A stretch of DNA of 64,000 bases, taken from contig JANVCC010000047.1 of assembly GCA_025345505.1 (NCBI GenBank), positions 6,933,373 to 6,997,372 on the forward strand. The letters run 5' to 3'. Shown here in pieces: positions 23,717 to 35,544 of this stretch; position 1 is the stretch's first letter; each line of letters starts with the position of its first letter. The position numbers and the translations under genes were made by a program. The notes below the pieces were generated by a model, which saw nothing but the letters and a program-made list of their open reading frames with translations, had not been told where the DNA came from and made no database searches. The stretch comes from Todiramphus chloris collaris (lineage: Eukaryota > Chordata > Aves > Coraciiformes > Alcedinidae).

Positions 23717-24693
23717 GTTTTGTTAGCAGATATGCCACTTTACTTATCTATAGTTAATGAGGATACCTAGATTCTTTTGTATGCAAATGAATATACATAC
23801 CTAATTTTGTTTTAAAGGATAAAGCTTAAAAGAAACAATTGAGATGAGTGAAAGCTGTGTACGTCATAGTGGGCTCAGGGAGGGATTTATCTCCTCCACA
23901 GTATTGTGGAGATGGGTATTAAAGACTTTGCACAGGGTACAAGAAAACCGTGTTTATAACGTCTTTATTAAAAAGATATATTTTGCCTTTGACATTGCAA
24001 GTCTTCCCCTTTGTCTCAACAGCTTTTCCCTTTCTTCTTTTCCCCCATCATATTATATGATCTGAATAAAGAACTGAGCAGACAACACCAGGGCCCGCTC
24101 AGGAGGAGGGAGCTGTGTGATGTGTGGTGCCAGACAATACGAACATGAAAGCTCTTCACAGGAACACATTCATGACACATTTGCAAACTCTCTTCCTGAA
24201 GCTAATTATCATTTTAGAAAAGGCTGGCTAATGATGAAAGAAAACACCTTCTTATCCCCAAAGCTGTCAGTATTAAGTAGGGCCTGGAAGTCCCAGGGGT
24301 GGTGTGCACCGTGGGTGCCCAGAATCCCTCTGCTTTCACAAACCAAGACAAGAGGCAGTGTTAAAATGATGCAGTTTTGTTCTATTTCCCCACACCAAAT
24401 TTTCACCCCATTTTCAGAGGTGTTCTCAGCATGAGGAATGACAGAGCTGCATGGCAGATGTATCTATTATGTGGTAGTGTCATCATCCTCTCTGCCCACT
24501 AGCCTCCCTCTTTGAGATTTGCTGTGATGTTCCAAACTCCTTAAGCATGGCCAGGAAAATGTCTTTCTTTAAATGTAAATCTGTGGTTCCTTCCACAAAT
24601 CCCCAGCCCCACAGTGAATCACTACCTGAGTCTGACCAGGGTACGTGACAGGTCTTTTCTACATGAAATAACTTGTTACTGTCACTATGGAAA

Positions 24694-24960
24694 GGACATG
24701 AGGAAATGGCCTCAAGTTGTGCCAGGGGAGGTTTAGGTTGGAGCTGAGCAACAATTTCTTCCCCTTGAGTGTTGTCTAGGGGTGTCCCAGGCTGCCCAGG
24801 GCAGTGGTGGAGTCCCCGTGAACCCTGGTGCGGTTTCCAAGCCATGGAGATGTGGTGCTGAGGGACATCGGTTATCAGTGCCCTGGCAGTGCTGGGTTAA
24901 CAGTTGGACTTGAAGACCTTCAAGGTCTCTTCCAATGGGAAGGAGTCCATGATTCTATGG
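24694..24960 (+). mobile_element. CR1 LINE fragment (group C) with 3' end
   Basis: From gacatgaggaaatggcctca to gagtccatgattctatgg. It carries the group C phrase gatgtggtgctgagggacat. Only the last 267 bp of the LINE are present. Confidence 0.93.
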
Positions 24961-25298
24961 AGTTAGAAAGTTTGTCTTGTGAGTCCCAGAGAAAGCAGAT
25001 TCCCAGATTTCTACAGAGTTTAACAAGTTACTTCTAGACTTGCACAGGATGAAGTCAATAGAAAGCAACAGTAACTTTGACAGTCTTAAATACAAGAAAT
25101 ATTTTTCCCTCAAGGTATTTTGGTCTCTACATAGATCTCTCTCTCTCACTGGACAGAAACTAAAGCATTTGTCTTTATCAGGATAAGGACATAAAATACA
25201 GCCAAAAGAAATCGCTTAAAGTTCTCCAAAACATCCCTTAAGGGTATTATCTTTAGCAAAAACTCTACAAGTAGACGTAAATAAGTTCTATGTATTGT

Positions 25299-25330
25299 AT
25301 ATATTATATATATACATGTATATATGCAAA
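25299..25330. repeat. AT-rich alternating TA stretch
   Basis: An imperfect TATATA/ATGTATAT tract, with no other feature attached. Confidence 0.7.
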
Positions 25331-25687
25331 TATACAACTAAATACAGGTAGTACAGAACCAAAACCAGAGATTTTGATAGGCTTCATCTAATATAACTTA
25401 TTCATTGTCCTGCTGCTCCTCAGGAACAGAACAAAAAAGAGCCACAGGCTTTTTGCTGATGAAAAATTCCATTGTATTAGTACAGAGAGATAATCATCCT
25501 GACCTAGCTCCTATACTAACTCCTCCGTTGGGAGGTTCTTCTTCAGTTTCAGGTGATAGTGCCTTTTGTGCAAGACAGTGTTCCTGGCTCATGTTGACTA
25601 TCGAACCCCAGTCCTACTCTTCCTCACTTCAGTAGAGAATTTTTGTCTCTTTGTATCCCAATCCAGGCAGCAGCCTGTACAGCATGC

Positions 25688-25952
25688 TCATAGAATCATA
25701 GAACCGTTAAGGCTGGAAAAGATCTCCAAGACACCAAGTCCAGTCTTCTACCCAACACCTCCATGATCACTAAGCCATGCCCTGAAAGTGCCTCAACTAC
25801 ACGTTTTTGGAACACTTCCAGGGGTGGTGACTCCACCACTTCCCTGGACAGCCTGTTCCAATGTTTAACTACTCTTTCAGGAAAGAAATTCTTCCTAATA
25901 TCTAATCTGATGTTCCCTGGTGTAATTTGTGGTCATTTTCTCTTGTCCTGAT
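25688..25952 (-). mobile_element. CR1 LINE fragment (older, with the CCACCACCTCCCTGG-type block)
   Basis: The reversed tail tcatagaatcatagaaccgt, then aagccatgccctgaaagtgcc, ggtgactccaccacttccct and ttcttcctaatatctaatct. It is close in type to the copy at 14143-15200 but much shorter. Confidence 0.9.
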
Positions 25953-26210
25953 GATTATACTCACGAGTTCTGGTACTAAGCATTCACAAACTCGCACATC
26001 AATTTTTCTTCCTGGGCTACCTACATCTGAATCATGTGCCTTTCACTTTTTCAAGCTGTTCCCTCCTTTAAGACTTGTAGCATTCAATACACCTCCGCAG
26101 TTCAAAATATCCAACTGCAGAGGGTTTTAATCAGACTTTCAGGAGTCTGTCTTCCTTTTCTGCCACAAGAAGAAATCAGTTCCGCCATCAGTCACCGACT
26201 GAAACCTCTG

Positions 26211-26684
26211 TTCAAGAGGGAAATGGAAATACTTGAGAGAGTCCAATGGAGGCTACAAAGATGCTGAAGGGACTGGAACATCTCTCTGGTGAGGAAAGGC
26301 TGAGAGTCCTGGGGCTGTTTAGTCTGGAGAAGAGAAGCCTGAGAGGAGATCCTCCAAATTTTTACAAATATCTGCAAGGTGGGTGTCAAGTAGAAGGGGC
26401 CAGGCTCTTTACAGCGATGCCCTGGGATAGGACAAGAGGTAATGGTAGCAAGGTGAAACACAGGAAGTTCAACCTCAATGTGAGGAGAAACTTCTTCAGT
26501 GTGAGCGTGACAGAACCTGGCCCAGGCTGCCCAGAAAGGCTGTGGAGTCTCCTTCTCTGGAGACTTTCCAGACCCACCTGGATCTGTTCCTGTGTGGCCT
26601 GCCCTGGGTGACTCTGCTCTGGCAGGGGGGTTGGACTCGATGATCTTCAGAGGTCCCTTCCAACCCCTACCATTCTATGATTCT
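26211..26684 (+). mobile_element. CR1 LINE fragment (group B) with complete 3' end
   Basis: From ttcaagagggaaatggaaat to ccattctatgattct. It includes ctggatctgttcctgtgtgg and ttggactcgatgatcttcag. It is a well-preserved 474-bp copy and forms an inverted pair with 23211-23716. Confidence 0.95.
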
Positions 26685-28354
26685 AATCCTCAGTCACGGA
26701 AGAAAAAAACTCATTTTTTTCCTCAGGGGCTGCTGAAATTGGCCCATTCCTTTAAGGTGGGTAGAATAACTAGCGGGACACGTGATGATACAGCCTGAGC
26801 ACGATGTTCTTTGTCAGCTTGCTCATTCCAATGCACTCCATGCTCGCTGCGGTAAGGCAGGCAGTGAGCAGCGCTTCTTTAGCGGCACACAGCTCCTCAA
26901 ACCATTTGAGTGCTCGCCCGAGCCAAGCTCTCCCAAGTACAACATCTAATTGGCAGTGGAAAGGCAGTGGCAGATGGACGGCTGGTAATCCAAAGCTGGG
27001 GCTGAAGGAGAGAGCGGTCCAGCTGAGACCTCGTGAGGCTGATACTTACTCGGTCAGCCTAAGATGCAGCTGCACCCTCAATCTGGTCTTATCCCATGCA
27101 GAAGACTGGGGTTTCTGGGAGAAACTGTCATCTGTACTCTTGATCAAGAGCTAATGAAGTTGTACAGCCCCTGCTTCTCTTTTAGCAGGTGTGTGTGGTG
27201 GGCTCTTAGGTCTTATATTCAATGGCTTATAATGAAGATGTTAATATGAGGCTTTTTATGGCAAGGAAGGTTGATTAATCCACTTTATACCACTGTGGTG
27301 TAACACTGTGTGCTATAGCTGAATACCATGGTGGCTTTAGGTGAGAACATTTCAAATACATGTATTTAGATCCCTTGATGTCTAATTCTGGCAAAGTCAA
27401 CCTATTAACACCGAAAGCTTTCTTAATTAAAAGATGAAATAAAGGTGTCAAGGAAAGCTTCTCTAAATCTTTCTAATACAGTTCCATCTGAAAAAAATCA
27501 ATGTTACAGCCATAATAACTATGCTATTTGAAAAGAATGTTAATTACTAATTGCATATCATATGGTATTTTCACTTAAAGCTTTGCCACCCACAAGCAGT
27601 ATGATAATCCCAAGACTGAGGAATCAGAATTTTTGCATGTACCACACTACCTTTTAAGTCCACACCTCTGTCACAGAAACACAAAGAGAAAATGAATGCC
27701 TTTTCCCCATATCTAATTCTATTTTACATTTTTAAAAGACAGAAGGACATCTCTTCTCCTTGGAAAAGGAAGAATCTGGAACTTCCAAACAAAGCTTGCA
27801 TGGTAGAATTCCTCTGGAGCAAACATAGTGAAAAGATATAAATAATGTGCCAGTCCTTCCCCTGATGAAATCATCCCTTGCAAGGATACTACACGTGTTC
27901 ACTGGAGTTGCTAGGCACTGTGCTGCTCTTCAAAAGGCAACGACCCAAACAAATACAACACTAATATATCATGAAAAATACCCGTCAGTTGGAATTTGCA
28001 CTTTTAACAGTAATGATGGCTGCTCTTCTTACATTAGGCAGCACAATACTTCAAATATACTGGAATATTACTGGCTACAGCAGTGATGGAATAGAAAAAG
28101 GGCACTGAGTTTGAGACACAGACCTGCCTGAGGTGTCGCAGGGAGGCAGCAACGAAGCCACAAACAGAACGAACAGGCTTTTGTGTCGAAAAGAACAAAA
28201 TACTCCTTTGTGCTCCTTTAAGAATAACAAACAATGATGACGTTTCTAAGATATAACGTGGCAGTGCTAAAATTAACTCCCCGTCTCATTATTTACAGAG
28301 AAAGGATGTAAACTGCAACAGCTGCAGGGAAAACTGCTTTTTCCTTTTCTTTTC

Positions 28355-28375
28355 TTTTTTTTTTTTTTTTTTTTT
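28355..28375. repeat. T21 homopolymer
   Basis: Twenty-one T residues after a CTTTTC-rich stretch; poly-A on the transcribed minus strand. No retrocopy body was recognised beside it. Confidence 0.85.
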
Positions 28376-29427
28376 GTTAATTAAAAAAATCAAACAAGAG
28401 AATTTGGTAATGGAGAAAGCAGGACCTCTGCAGCAAAACTTAAAAATGTTCCATGAAAACAATTTGGCAGCCCTGAAGAATGTAATGGGTAATAATGTCC
28501 TTTCCATGAGTTTATTGAATACTAGAGCTAGTGCAGAATTCTCTCTTAGAGCTCCACATGATTAGGGAGATGGAATTTAAGACGGAGTGTCTTAAACTGC
28601 AGGGTAGGTCAGGAGACAGGTCTGGGTAGCAGTCCCATTACCAGAAATTAGAGGGAGAGCTTAGAAGGATAGTAACTTGTATGACATCACTACCAGTCAG
28701 TAACATTTTGAAATATGCAGATATTTTATCCTCATGGAAAAACTGAAGTACTTTTCTGCACTTAAAAAAAAAAAATGTAGTGAGTAGGAATGCTCCTAAA
28801 ACAATACAAGATTTTCTGTGGCACAGGTTCTTCTAATGTATCAAGACAAGCGCTGGGACATTTGCTACTGAATTAGGTTAAGTAATCCATAATATATTCA
28901 TTTTTAAATCTCCAAAAGCACCAGAAAGTATCTATGGTGTTGTGATTGTTTTCTAAAGTTAAAGACATATCAATGCACAGCAACAGGTATATCACACTCA
29001 CAAACTAGAACAAGGCAATTTCTCTTTAACACACTGTTTGATTCAAATTATAACAATTATGAGATCAGATGTCATGCAAATGTTTTGACTAGATTGACAT
29101 ATCCTAGCCTATCTAGACAACCTGTTAAAAAAGTCTGTCTTTCAAAGGAAATCCTTACAGCTGACTACAGGTGACTTACAGAAAACTCTTCACAGTTGAC
29201 TTCAGTGGAGGGTTAAGAAAGATGAAAGACTTCAGACCGGTGCATTCCCTTGGAGAAAGGAGTGCTGCCTCTTTCAAGCAGCTAGTGGGCTTCCTTTTGC
29301 TAACTTTTGCTGGTGTGAGACCAAATGTAAAAACAGGATCTCTTAATACATCCATTAAACTTAAGTTACTTGGAAAACTTAGTAATGGAACCCGCTTAGT
29401 GACAAGATGACCTAAGTGCTGCAGCCC

Positions 29428-29690
29428 AGACAAGAGGAAATGGCCTCAAGTTGCAGCAGGGCAGGTTTAGGTTGGACATGAGGAACAATTTCTTCCCCTT
29501 GAGGGTTGTCAAGGGTCTGCCCAGGCTGCCCAGGGAAGTGGTGAAGTCCCCCTGATCCCTGGAGGGGTTTCAAAGCTGTGGAGATGTGGTGCTGAGGGAC
29601 ATGGGTTAGTGGTGCCCTGGCAGTGCTGGGTTAAGGGTTGGACTCAATGACCTTACAGGTCTTTTCCAACTAAAATGATTCTATGATTCT
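29428..29690 (+). mobile_element. CR1 LINE fragment (group C) with 3' end
   Basis: It runs agacaagaggaaatggcc to gattctatgattct, with gatgtggtgctgagggacat and ttggactcaatgaccttaca. It is nearly the same segment as 24694-24960, 32933-33203 and 58751-58860. Confidence 0.94.
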
Positions 29691-30111
29691 ACTTACAAGA
29701 GCTTTACATTGAACTGCAAGTAAGTGCCTGGACAACAGTACCCGCTGTCTGGGTGTGATTTTTTACAATCACTAGTAAACCTTTAAGCTTCCAAACACTG
29801 GATAAAAAAAGTAGCTTTGTGCTAATTTCCTCAACAGTAACTTGAAAACAGGCGAGTGGATGTCTGTGCAATTCATTAGGGACACACATTTACTATTTTA
29901 ATAGTCTTCCTTCAAAACACTGCAATGCTATAACTGTAACTAAATGAGAGTGGGCAATGATATTGTAGTAATATTTTGACATAGGAAGAATTATGTGTGA
30001 GGAGACTCTAGCTGATACTAGATCAGAACGTATGGTAACAAGAAGCTAAATAAACGGTTTTCCTAAATCCAGACTCAGAAATGAAGGGTGAAGGAAATAT
30101 GTGGACACCTG

Positions 30112-30402
30112 GTTCACAGAAACACAGACTGGTAGGGTTGGAAGGGACCTTTGGAGACGATCTGGTACACCCCCCTCCCTGCCCCCCATCTCCCTGCTCC
30201 ATCCAGCAGGGTCACCCAGAGCAGGGGGCCCAGCATCGCAGTGTCCAGGCAGGTTTGGAATCTCTCCAGAGAAGGAGACTCCACAGCCTCTCTGGGCAGC
30301 CTGGCACAGCCTCTGACACCCTCACACCAAACAAAGTTTCTCCTCCTAATCAGATGGAACCTCCTGGGTTCCAGTTTGTGCCCATTGACCCTTGTCCTAA
30401 CA
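30112..30402 (-). mobile_element. CR1 LINE fragment (group A)
   Basis: The reversed tail ttcacagaaacacagactgg, then the group A phrase ccatccagcagggtcaccca and gcatcgcagtgtccaggcag, ending near cttgtcctaaca. Confidence 0.93.
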
Positions 30403-31472
30403 AGTGTGTTCAGACACTTGGACATAAGTTTGGGTAGAATTTGAAATGTCAATAGAAGACATTACAACAGCTGATTTCAGAAATCAGGTTAAGCTTCTCC
30501 ATCACTGCCATTTGCAGGTAAAACTGGAATAAAATGGCTTACTCTGGGCTCTTGATAGAACTGTTTGCATAACGTGGAATAGCATTTTTACATAACAAAA
30601 TAGCACATGGATACGAGTGCATTAATGTTATGGCCTGAATCTGATAAGGACATCTTGTCTCTCCTCTAGAGTCCCAGCCCCAGTTTGTCTCTGCCACATC
30701 ATTCTTTCTTTGTTTTTCACTACAGCAATCTAGGAAGCTCATGTTCCTACACAACGTTAAGTCTCTCAAGCTATTTCTGCACTTCATTAATAGCACACCT
30801 TTCACCTGAGGAACTTTAAATGTTTCATGGAGTTTTAACTAATTAAAACTTATATCATTAATGGGACAGGCAGCAACTGCTTCGCTCATCAGTAAAATGG
30901 CTCTCAGAATGAAGTCAGCAGCAGGCTGACAGCAATGTTACTCTTTTCACAGGAGATGGAGAAGACTATTGCATTCGGCCAACAGATAAGATTTCAGTAG
31001 GAGAGATGTTATTATCTAAATGGAGGCTCGGTCCAGAAAATGGAAGCTCTGCATTTTCAAACATTTTTTTGTGAGGAGTACAACTAACGGATTTGAGCTT
31101 TCACTGGATTAATGTGCTGTGTTCCCAGCTCTCCTCTGGGTCCCCAGCACCTGCTCCCCAACATTTCCCAGCTACCTCTTTCATCAGTGTAACTAACGAA
31201 GGAGCACCAGCTGCTAAACAGAAACAAGGCTAAAACCAGGATGAAATTCCAAGTGTCCTCAAATATCTGTAACATACCCTTTTAAGATGATCCAACAGAT
31301 AGGCAGAGTGACCCTCAGCACTGCACTGGGTTGATGACTCAAAATAAACTTGTGGCTTTCGACTCAGATAAGAGTTTAAAGAGAAGCTTAAATGTAATTT
31401 CATCTCGATTCAGGATTATATCTAAAAGTGCTGAACTGCAAGCAATCACATGCTGACAAGGATCATGGCAGT

Positions 31473-31570
31473 TACAGAATCATGGTTATCATTCTGGTTG
31501 GAAGAGACCTTCAAGATCATCAAGACCAACCATTAACCCAGCATTCCCAGGTCCTAGTCAGGGGCACACT
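31473..31570 (-). mobile_element. Short CR1 3' tail (group C)
   Basis: acagaatcatggttatcatt followed by ggttggaagagaccttcaag and aaccattaacccagcattcc. Only the last 98 bp of a CR1 remain. Confidence 0.85.
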
Positions 31571-31949
31571 AATGCATCAGCTCTTAACTACTAAAAGGAG
31601 TTCAGGGCTAAAAGTGGTTTGGGGCACAGAGAAATAGTCAGACGTAGTAATCACATTTTTCTTTTGGCACCAGTCACAACCCTTTAGCTGCCAGATCAGT
31701 CACCGTGACCGGCTCAGGTGCACATGCTGCTGAACCTGGTCCTAAAGAACAGAAAAACTCTAAGTAAACTGCATTCAGAGAACTGTTTGTCATGCAGAAC
31801 CACGCCTGAAATATTTTGAGCTGCTTCTCGGTGAGAACGCATTTTATCCCTCGCAGGAACCGCCAGCACTGCGCGTGGCGCCGCGTTAAGAAGCAGGAGG
31901 TGAAAATCAAACCAGCCAAGAAACCGCGCAGTTTCTTCGCCGCCCTGTG

Positions 31950-32590
31950 CCATCATCACACTGCCTTTCTGCTGGCAAAAGAAGGGGTGTAATGGTTAAT
32001 CTATTGTTTATTCAAAGCCGCCAACAGAAGTTAATAGACAGTTATAAACTAATTGAGTGCGTCTGTGGTGCTATCTCCTCATTCATCTCGCTTATTCAAT
32101 TTAGCCCTGTTAGTGTTCCATATGGTACAGTGCCCCTGCTGCTACAACAGTCATTCATCGCAAGAAAAACCCTGGAACAACAGGAAGCTAATAGTTTAAC
32201 TGTTCCTCTAAATTCGTTTGACAAAACTGACATTTAGTACGCCACGTCACGTTGTCAGTAATCTGCAATTTACCCTTAGGCAGGCAGTGGATGCTCATTT
32301 TATTTACCTCTCGTAGTTAAAAGCGTAATTAATATTCTCCTCTGAAACAAAGATTAGAGATTTGACAAACATTGCAATTTAAATTCTCCATTATGGCAAA
32401 CATTAAAATCAAACATCTTTCGCACACCCCATTGCATAAAGGACACGTGTAGCTGTAATTTAACTTTTTAGTTTTTAATACCGCAAACTAATTTCTGCTG
32501 TCAGTTTAATGAGGTGGAAAACACAAATCTTGTTGCTCTCTGCATGCAGAGGCTGGGACAGTTAAGACTGCAGAGAGCTGCAGTCGGTTT
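31950..32590. promoter_or_regulatory. Candidate conserved non-coding element
   Basis: A repeat-free stretch of about 640 bp packed with homeodomain-type cores (ttaatagac, aactaattgag, gtaattaatatt, caatttaaatt, ctaatttctg). It also holds an ATTTGCAT-like/TGCAT palindrome (ctctgcatgcagag, 32538-32551) and ctgcagagagctgcag (32568-32583). It has low homopolymer content and no coding frame longer than about 96 codons. Composition of this kind is typical of long-conserved vertebrate enhancers in introns of large developmental genes. Conservation itself cannot be seen from one sequence. Confidence 0.35.
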
Positions 32591-32632
32591 GCTTCACAAT
32601 GTTTCAGTCAAAAAATCCCCAGGTTACTGTGA

Positions 32633-32664
32633 GTCTAAAAAAAGAAAAGTCTAAAAAAAGAAAA
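32633..32664. repeat. Two-copy 16-bp direct repeat
   Basis: gtctaaaaaaagaaaa occurs twice in perfect tandem. It is a recent small duplication or slippage product. Confidence 0.85.
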
Positions 32665-32932
32665 ATCTTAAAGACTTTTAACACAAGGCTTCAATAAACA
32701 AATACTTCAGGAACAAAACCACTGCAACACCACAGCAGTTTTCTGAATTGCTGTCGAGTTGCTGAAAAACTCCAATAATTGTGGGCTGGGCTGGAACTTT
32801 GTGGCAGTGTGACCCATAGCACCAAGCCCAGCTGAACTCTCCAAGGACTGCATCAGGAGAGGATGTTCCCTTCTCAGGGTCTGACCTTCTTCACCCTGCC
32901 TTACACCGAGATGAAGTTAGACCAAGGAACCA

Positions 32933-33203
32933 GTGACAAGACAAGAGGAAACAGCCTCAAGTTGTTCCAGGGAGGGTTTAGGTTGGATATAAGGAAAAAT
33001 GTCTTCCCCTCCAGGGTTGTCAAGGTATCTCCCAAGCTGCCCAGGGCAGTGGTGGAGTCCCCATGATCCCTGGAGGGGTTTCCAAATCGTGGAGATGTGG
33101 TGCTGAGGGACATGGGTTAGTGGTGCCCTGGCAGTGCTGGAGGGAACAGTTAGACTCGATATGATTTTAAATGGTCTCTTCCAACTAAAGCGATTCTATG
33201 ATT
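32933..33203 (+). mobile_element. CR1 LINE fragment (group C) with 3' end
   Basis: From gtgacaagacaagaggaaac through gtggtggagtccccatgatc and gatgtggtgctgagggacat to gcgattctatgattt. Confidence 0.93.
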
Positions 33204-33343
33204 TATTGACATCATTTAATCAGGGGCTTAGAGCAGAAGCAGCTTGCAGCAATTCCTGACCTGGGTGACCTGTCTGCCTGGAGGCAGGAGCTTGCCTGGC
33301 ACTGCCTCTGCCACTTTCACAGCCCCTTTGAGGCCAGGCTGGC

Positions 33344-33367
33344 ATCCTCCTCCTCCTCCTCCTTCTT
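33344..33367. repeat. (CTC)n trinucleotide run
   Basis: About six CTC units, then CTT, in a unique stretch. The matching Glu run in the minus frame is not part of a recognisable protein. Confidence 0.7.
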
Positions 33368-33559
33368 CAGCCTGCACTCCACGCCCAAGAATTTTTCACA
33401 TATAGCAAACTCAAACCCAATTGCAGTGCTTTCTACTGGCTTTATACCATTGCAGGCTGCCTGCGTTACAACCAAGGTATCATGCCAGATTCCGTGGCAA
33501 CGAGGCACGTTATCAACCCAGCAAAGGCTGGGGAGCTCGCCGAGAAACAAATGACTGCG

Positions 33560-33735
33560 GCTTTAACTCATGCTAATTTCAGCTGGAATTCTAGCTCCAT
33601 AAATTCCGTGTGACTGATTAAAATTATTAACATGTATAACACCTTGAGGCAACCACGCCGGCTCATTAAACATGGAAGCCTGGAATTATCTCCACTGTAA
33701 CAAATGTGTGCGTTTCGGAGACATACATCAGGAAG
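33560..33735. promoter_or_regulatory. Candidate conserved non-coding element
   Basis: Unique sequence with tgctaatttcag, gactgattaaaattattaac, cggctcattaaac and tggaattatctcc spaced over about 175 bp. It resembles an enhancer core in composition. This is inference only. Confidence 0.25.
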
Positions 33736-34783
33736 TTTTAAAAATTTTTTTGGGGGTTTCTTCACAGAATCACTGATAATACCAAAAAAAAAAAAACCAA
33801 ACCAAACCCAAGAAGAAGGAAAAAAAAAGCCAGCATAAACTCAACAAAGAGGCCGCTGTTACTCTCTTCTCAATTCATCCTATGTAGTAACCCACTGACT
33901 CCTGACTCCTTCACAAGACTTCATTAGTCACTGCCAACTTCAATCTGCTTCAGTTATTTTGCATTCAGCTCCCAAAGGAAAAGTGCTCTCCCCACTGATC
34001 ACAGGCTAAACTACAGATAAACTGGCTCATTTTAGAACGCATCAGGCTACCATGTCCTGAATCACGAGAGCATCACAATCCCGGTAAAGAATCTCTGAAT
34101 ACATTTAACCCTGTCACAAGCCCAAATAAGAGAGATGCACGGTTCTTCTACAGCTGGATCTCCAAAGCAGGAATTCAAGTTTTAGATGCAGGGAGGTTAG
34201 TGTAAGCACATCGTTTCTCTCCTAAATGTCAGATGGTATTTTCTCTTTTGTAATGAATCTCTGCATATAGATACAGAAAACCCAAATCTTAATATTAGTA
34301 TTATATAAAAGAGTGCTGTTGACGTACAATCTGTGAACAAATGATTTGAATGTCCTTGCTGAGAGCAAACATTTGAAAAGGTTACAGCAGTTGAATGAAA
34401 GTTATTTTGATTTTTGTTTTATTCAAAATGAGATGCAGGTTATGAAAATGTATAAATCAGGACATAAGCAGCAGAGCCACAAAGGTCAGAAGCACAGCTG
34501 CTAAAAAAGGGAACCTCATTAATCATAACATAAGGATTGCCATATTGGAGTAGAATTGAGCCCAACTGGTCTTAGATCTTGTTTCTGGGGAGTTTTGTAT
34601 GTTTTATGTAAAGTCTAAGAGACGGCATAAAATGCAGATGTGGAAAAAAAACACCCCTGCTTCCAATCCCCTAATGGCAAGAGATTGCTCTGAAGTTTGG
34701 AGTATGAAGTTTTACACACCTTCCAAAGTGCTTTTTAGCAGCATTTACTCCTGAATTTTAACAATTTTAATTGAACAGTCCAC

Positions 34784-34957
34784 CTGGAGAGGTTGTGGAG
34801 TCTCCTTCTCTGGAGAGATTCCAAACCCTCCTGGACACTGCGATGCTGGGACCCTGTTCTGGGTGACCCTGCTGGATGGAGAAGGGGGTGGCTGGCACCA
34901 GATCATCTCCAGAGGACCCTTCCAACACTCACCACTCTGTGATTCTGTATAATTCTG
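34784..34957 (+). mobile_element. CR1 3' end (group A)
   Basis: ctggagaggttgtggagtct to tctgtgattctgtataattct, with gacactgcgatgctgggacc and ctgctggatggagaaggggg. It contains the last 174 bp only. Confidence 0.92.
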
Positions 34958-35434
34958 TAATTTTATCTCTCAATATTCTTCAAATCTACAGAGATGTACA
35001 AGTTCACCTTTGAGTGTTACTACAGTCTCAGCCCAAGCAGCACCCGGTGACAATCACTTTCACAGTCTAATTATGCATTATATTGAAGTTTTCAATTCTA
35101 TTTTAACTGAAAGTTAATTTAAAAACCTCTTCCCTTTATACTTGTATTTGCTGTCTTAGAGAATAAAAAATGCCTGGTACAACCCACAATTTATTAATTA
35201 ATTTTTTCTGTGCCTATTTTTGTCTGTAACCCTGAAATGGTCTATGCCCAATCTTTTGGTCCCTGCTTGTTTACCTTCCTCTGTGCCCAACTCTGAAATT
35301 TCTCTCTCCCTTCAATGTATTTTTTTTCAGATGAAGACTGATCAAATTAAGAGCAGTTACAGTTGGACAACTCTAATGAACATTTGCCTCTTGTAGGCTG
35401 AATTCTTCCACTTTGTTCTGAGATTGCTTGCAGC

Positions 35435-35544
35435 CTAGATGTGGTGCTGAGGGACATGGATTAGTGGTGCCAGGCAGTGCTGGGTTAATGGTGGGACTCG
35501 ATGATCTTAAAGGTCTCTGCCAACCAAAACGGTTCTATGACTCT
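35435..35544 (+). mobile_element. CR1 3' end (group C)
   Basis: tagatgtggtgctgagggac to acggttctatgactct. It is a 110-bp tail fragment. Confidence 0.9.

Noticed and set aside
23840-24110. A possible further LTR around the tgaataaagaactgagcag phrase
   Set aside because: No matching TG...CA ends or flanking short repeat could be set, and the AATAAA alone is too common in AT-rich DNA.
28355-28375. Poly-T run as the end of a processed pseudogene in reverse orientation
   Set aside because: No coding-like body, target duplication or polyadenylation signal was seen beside it. It is most likely a simple homopolymer.
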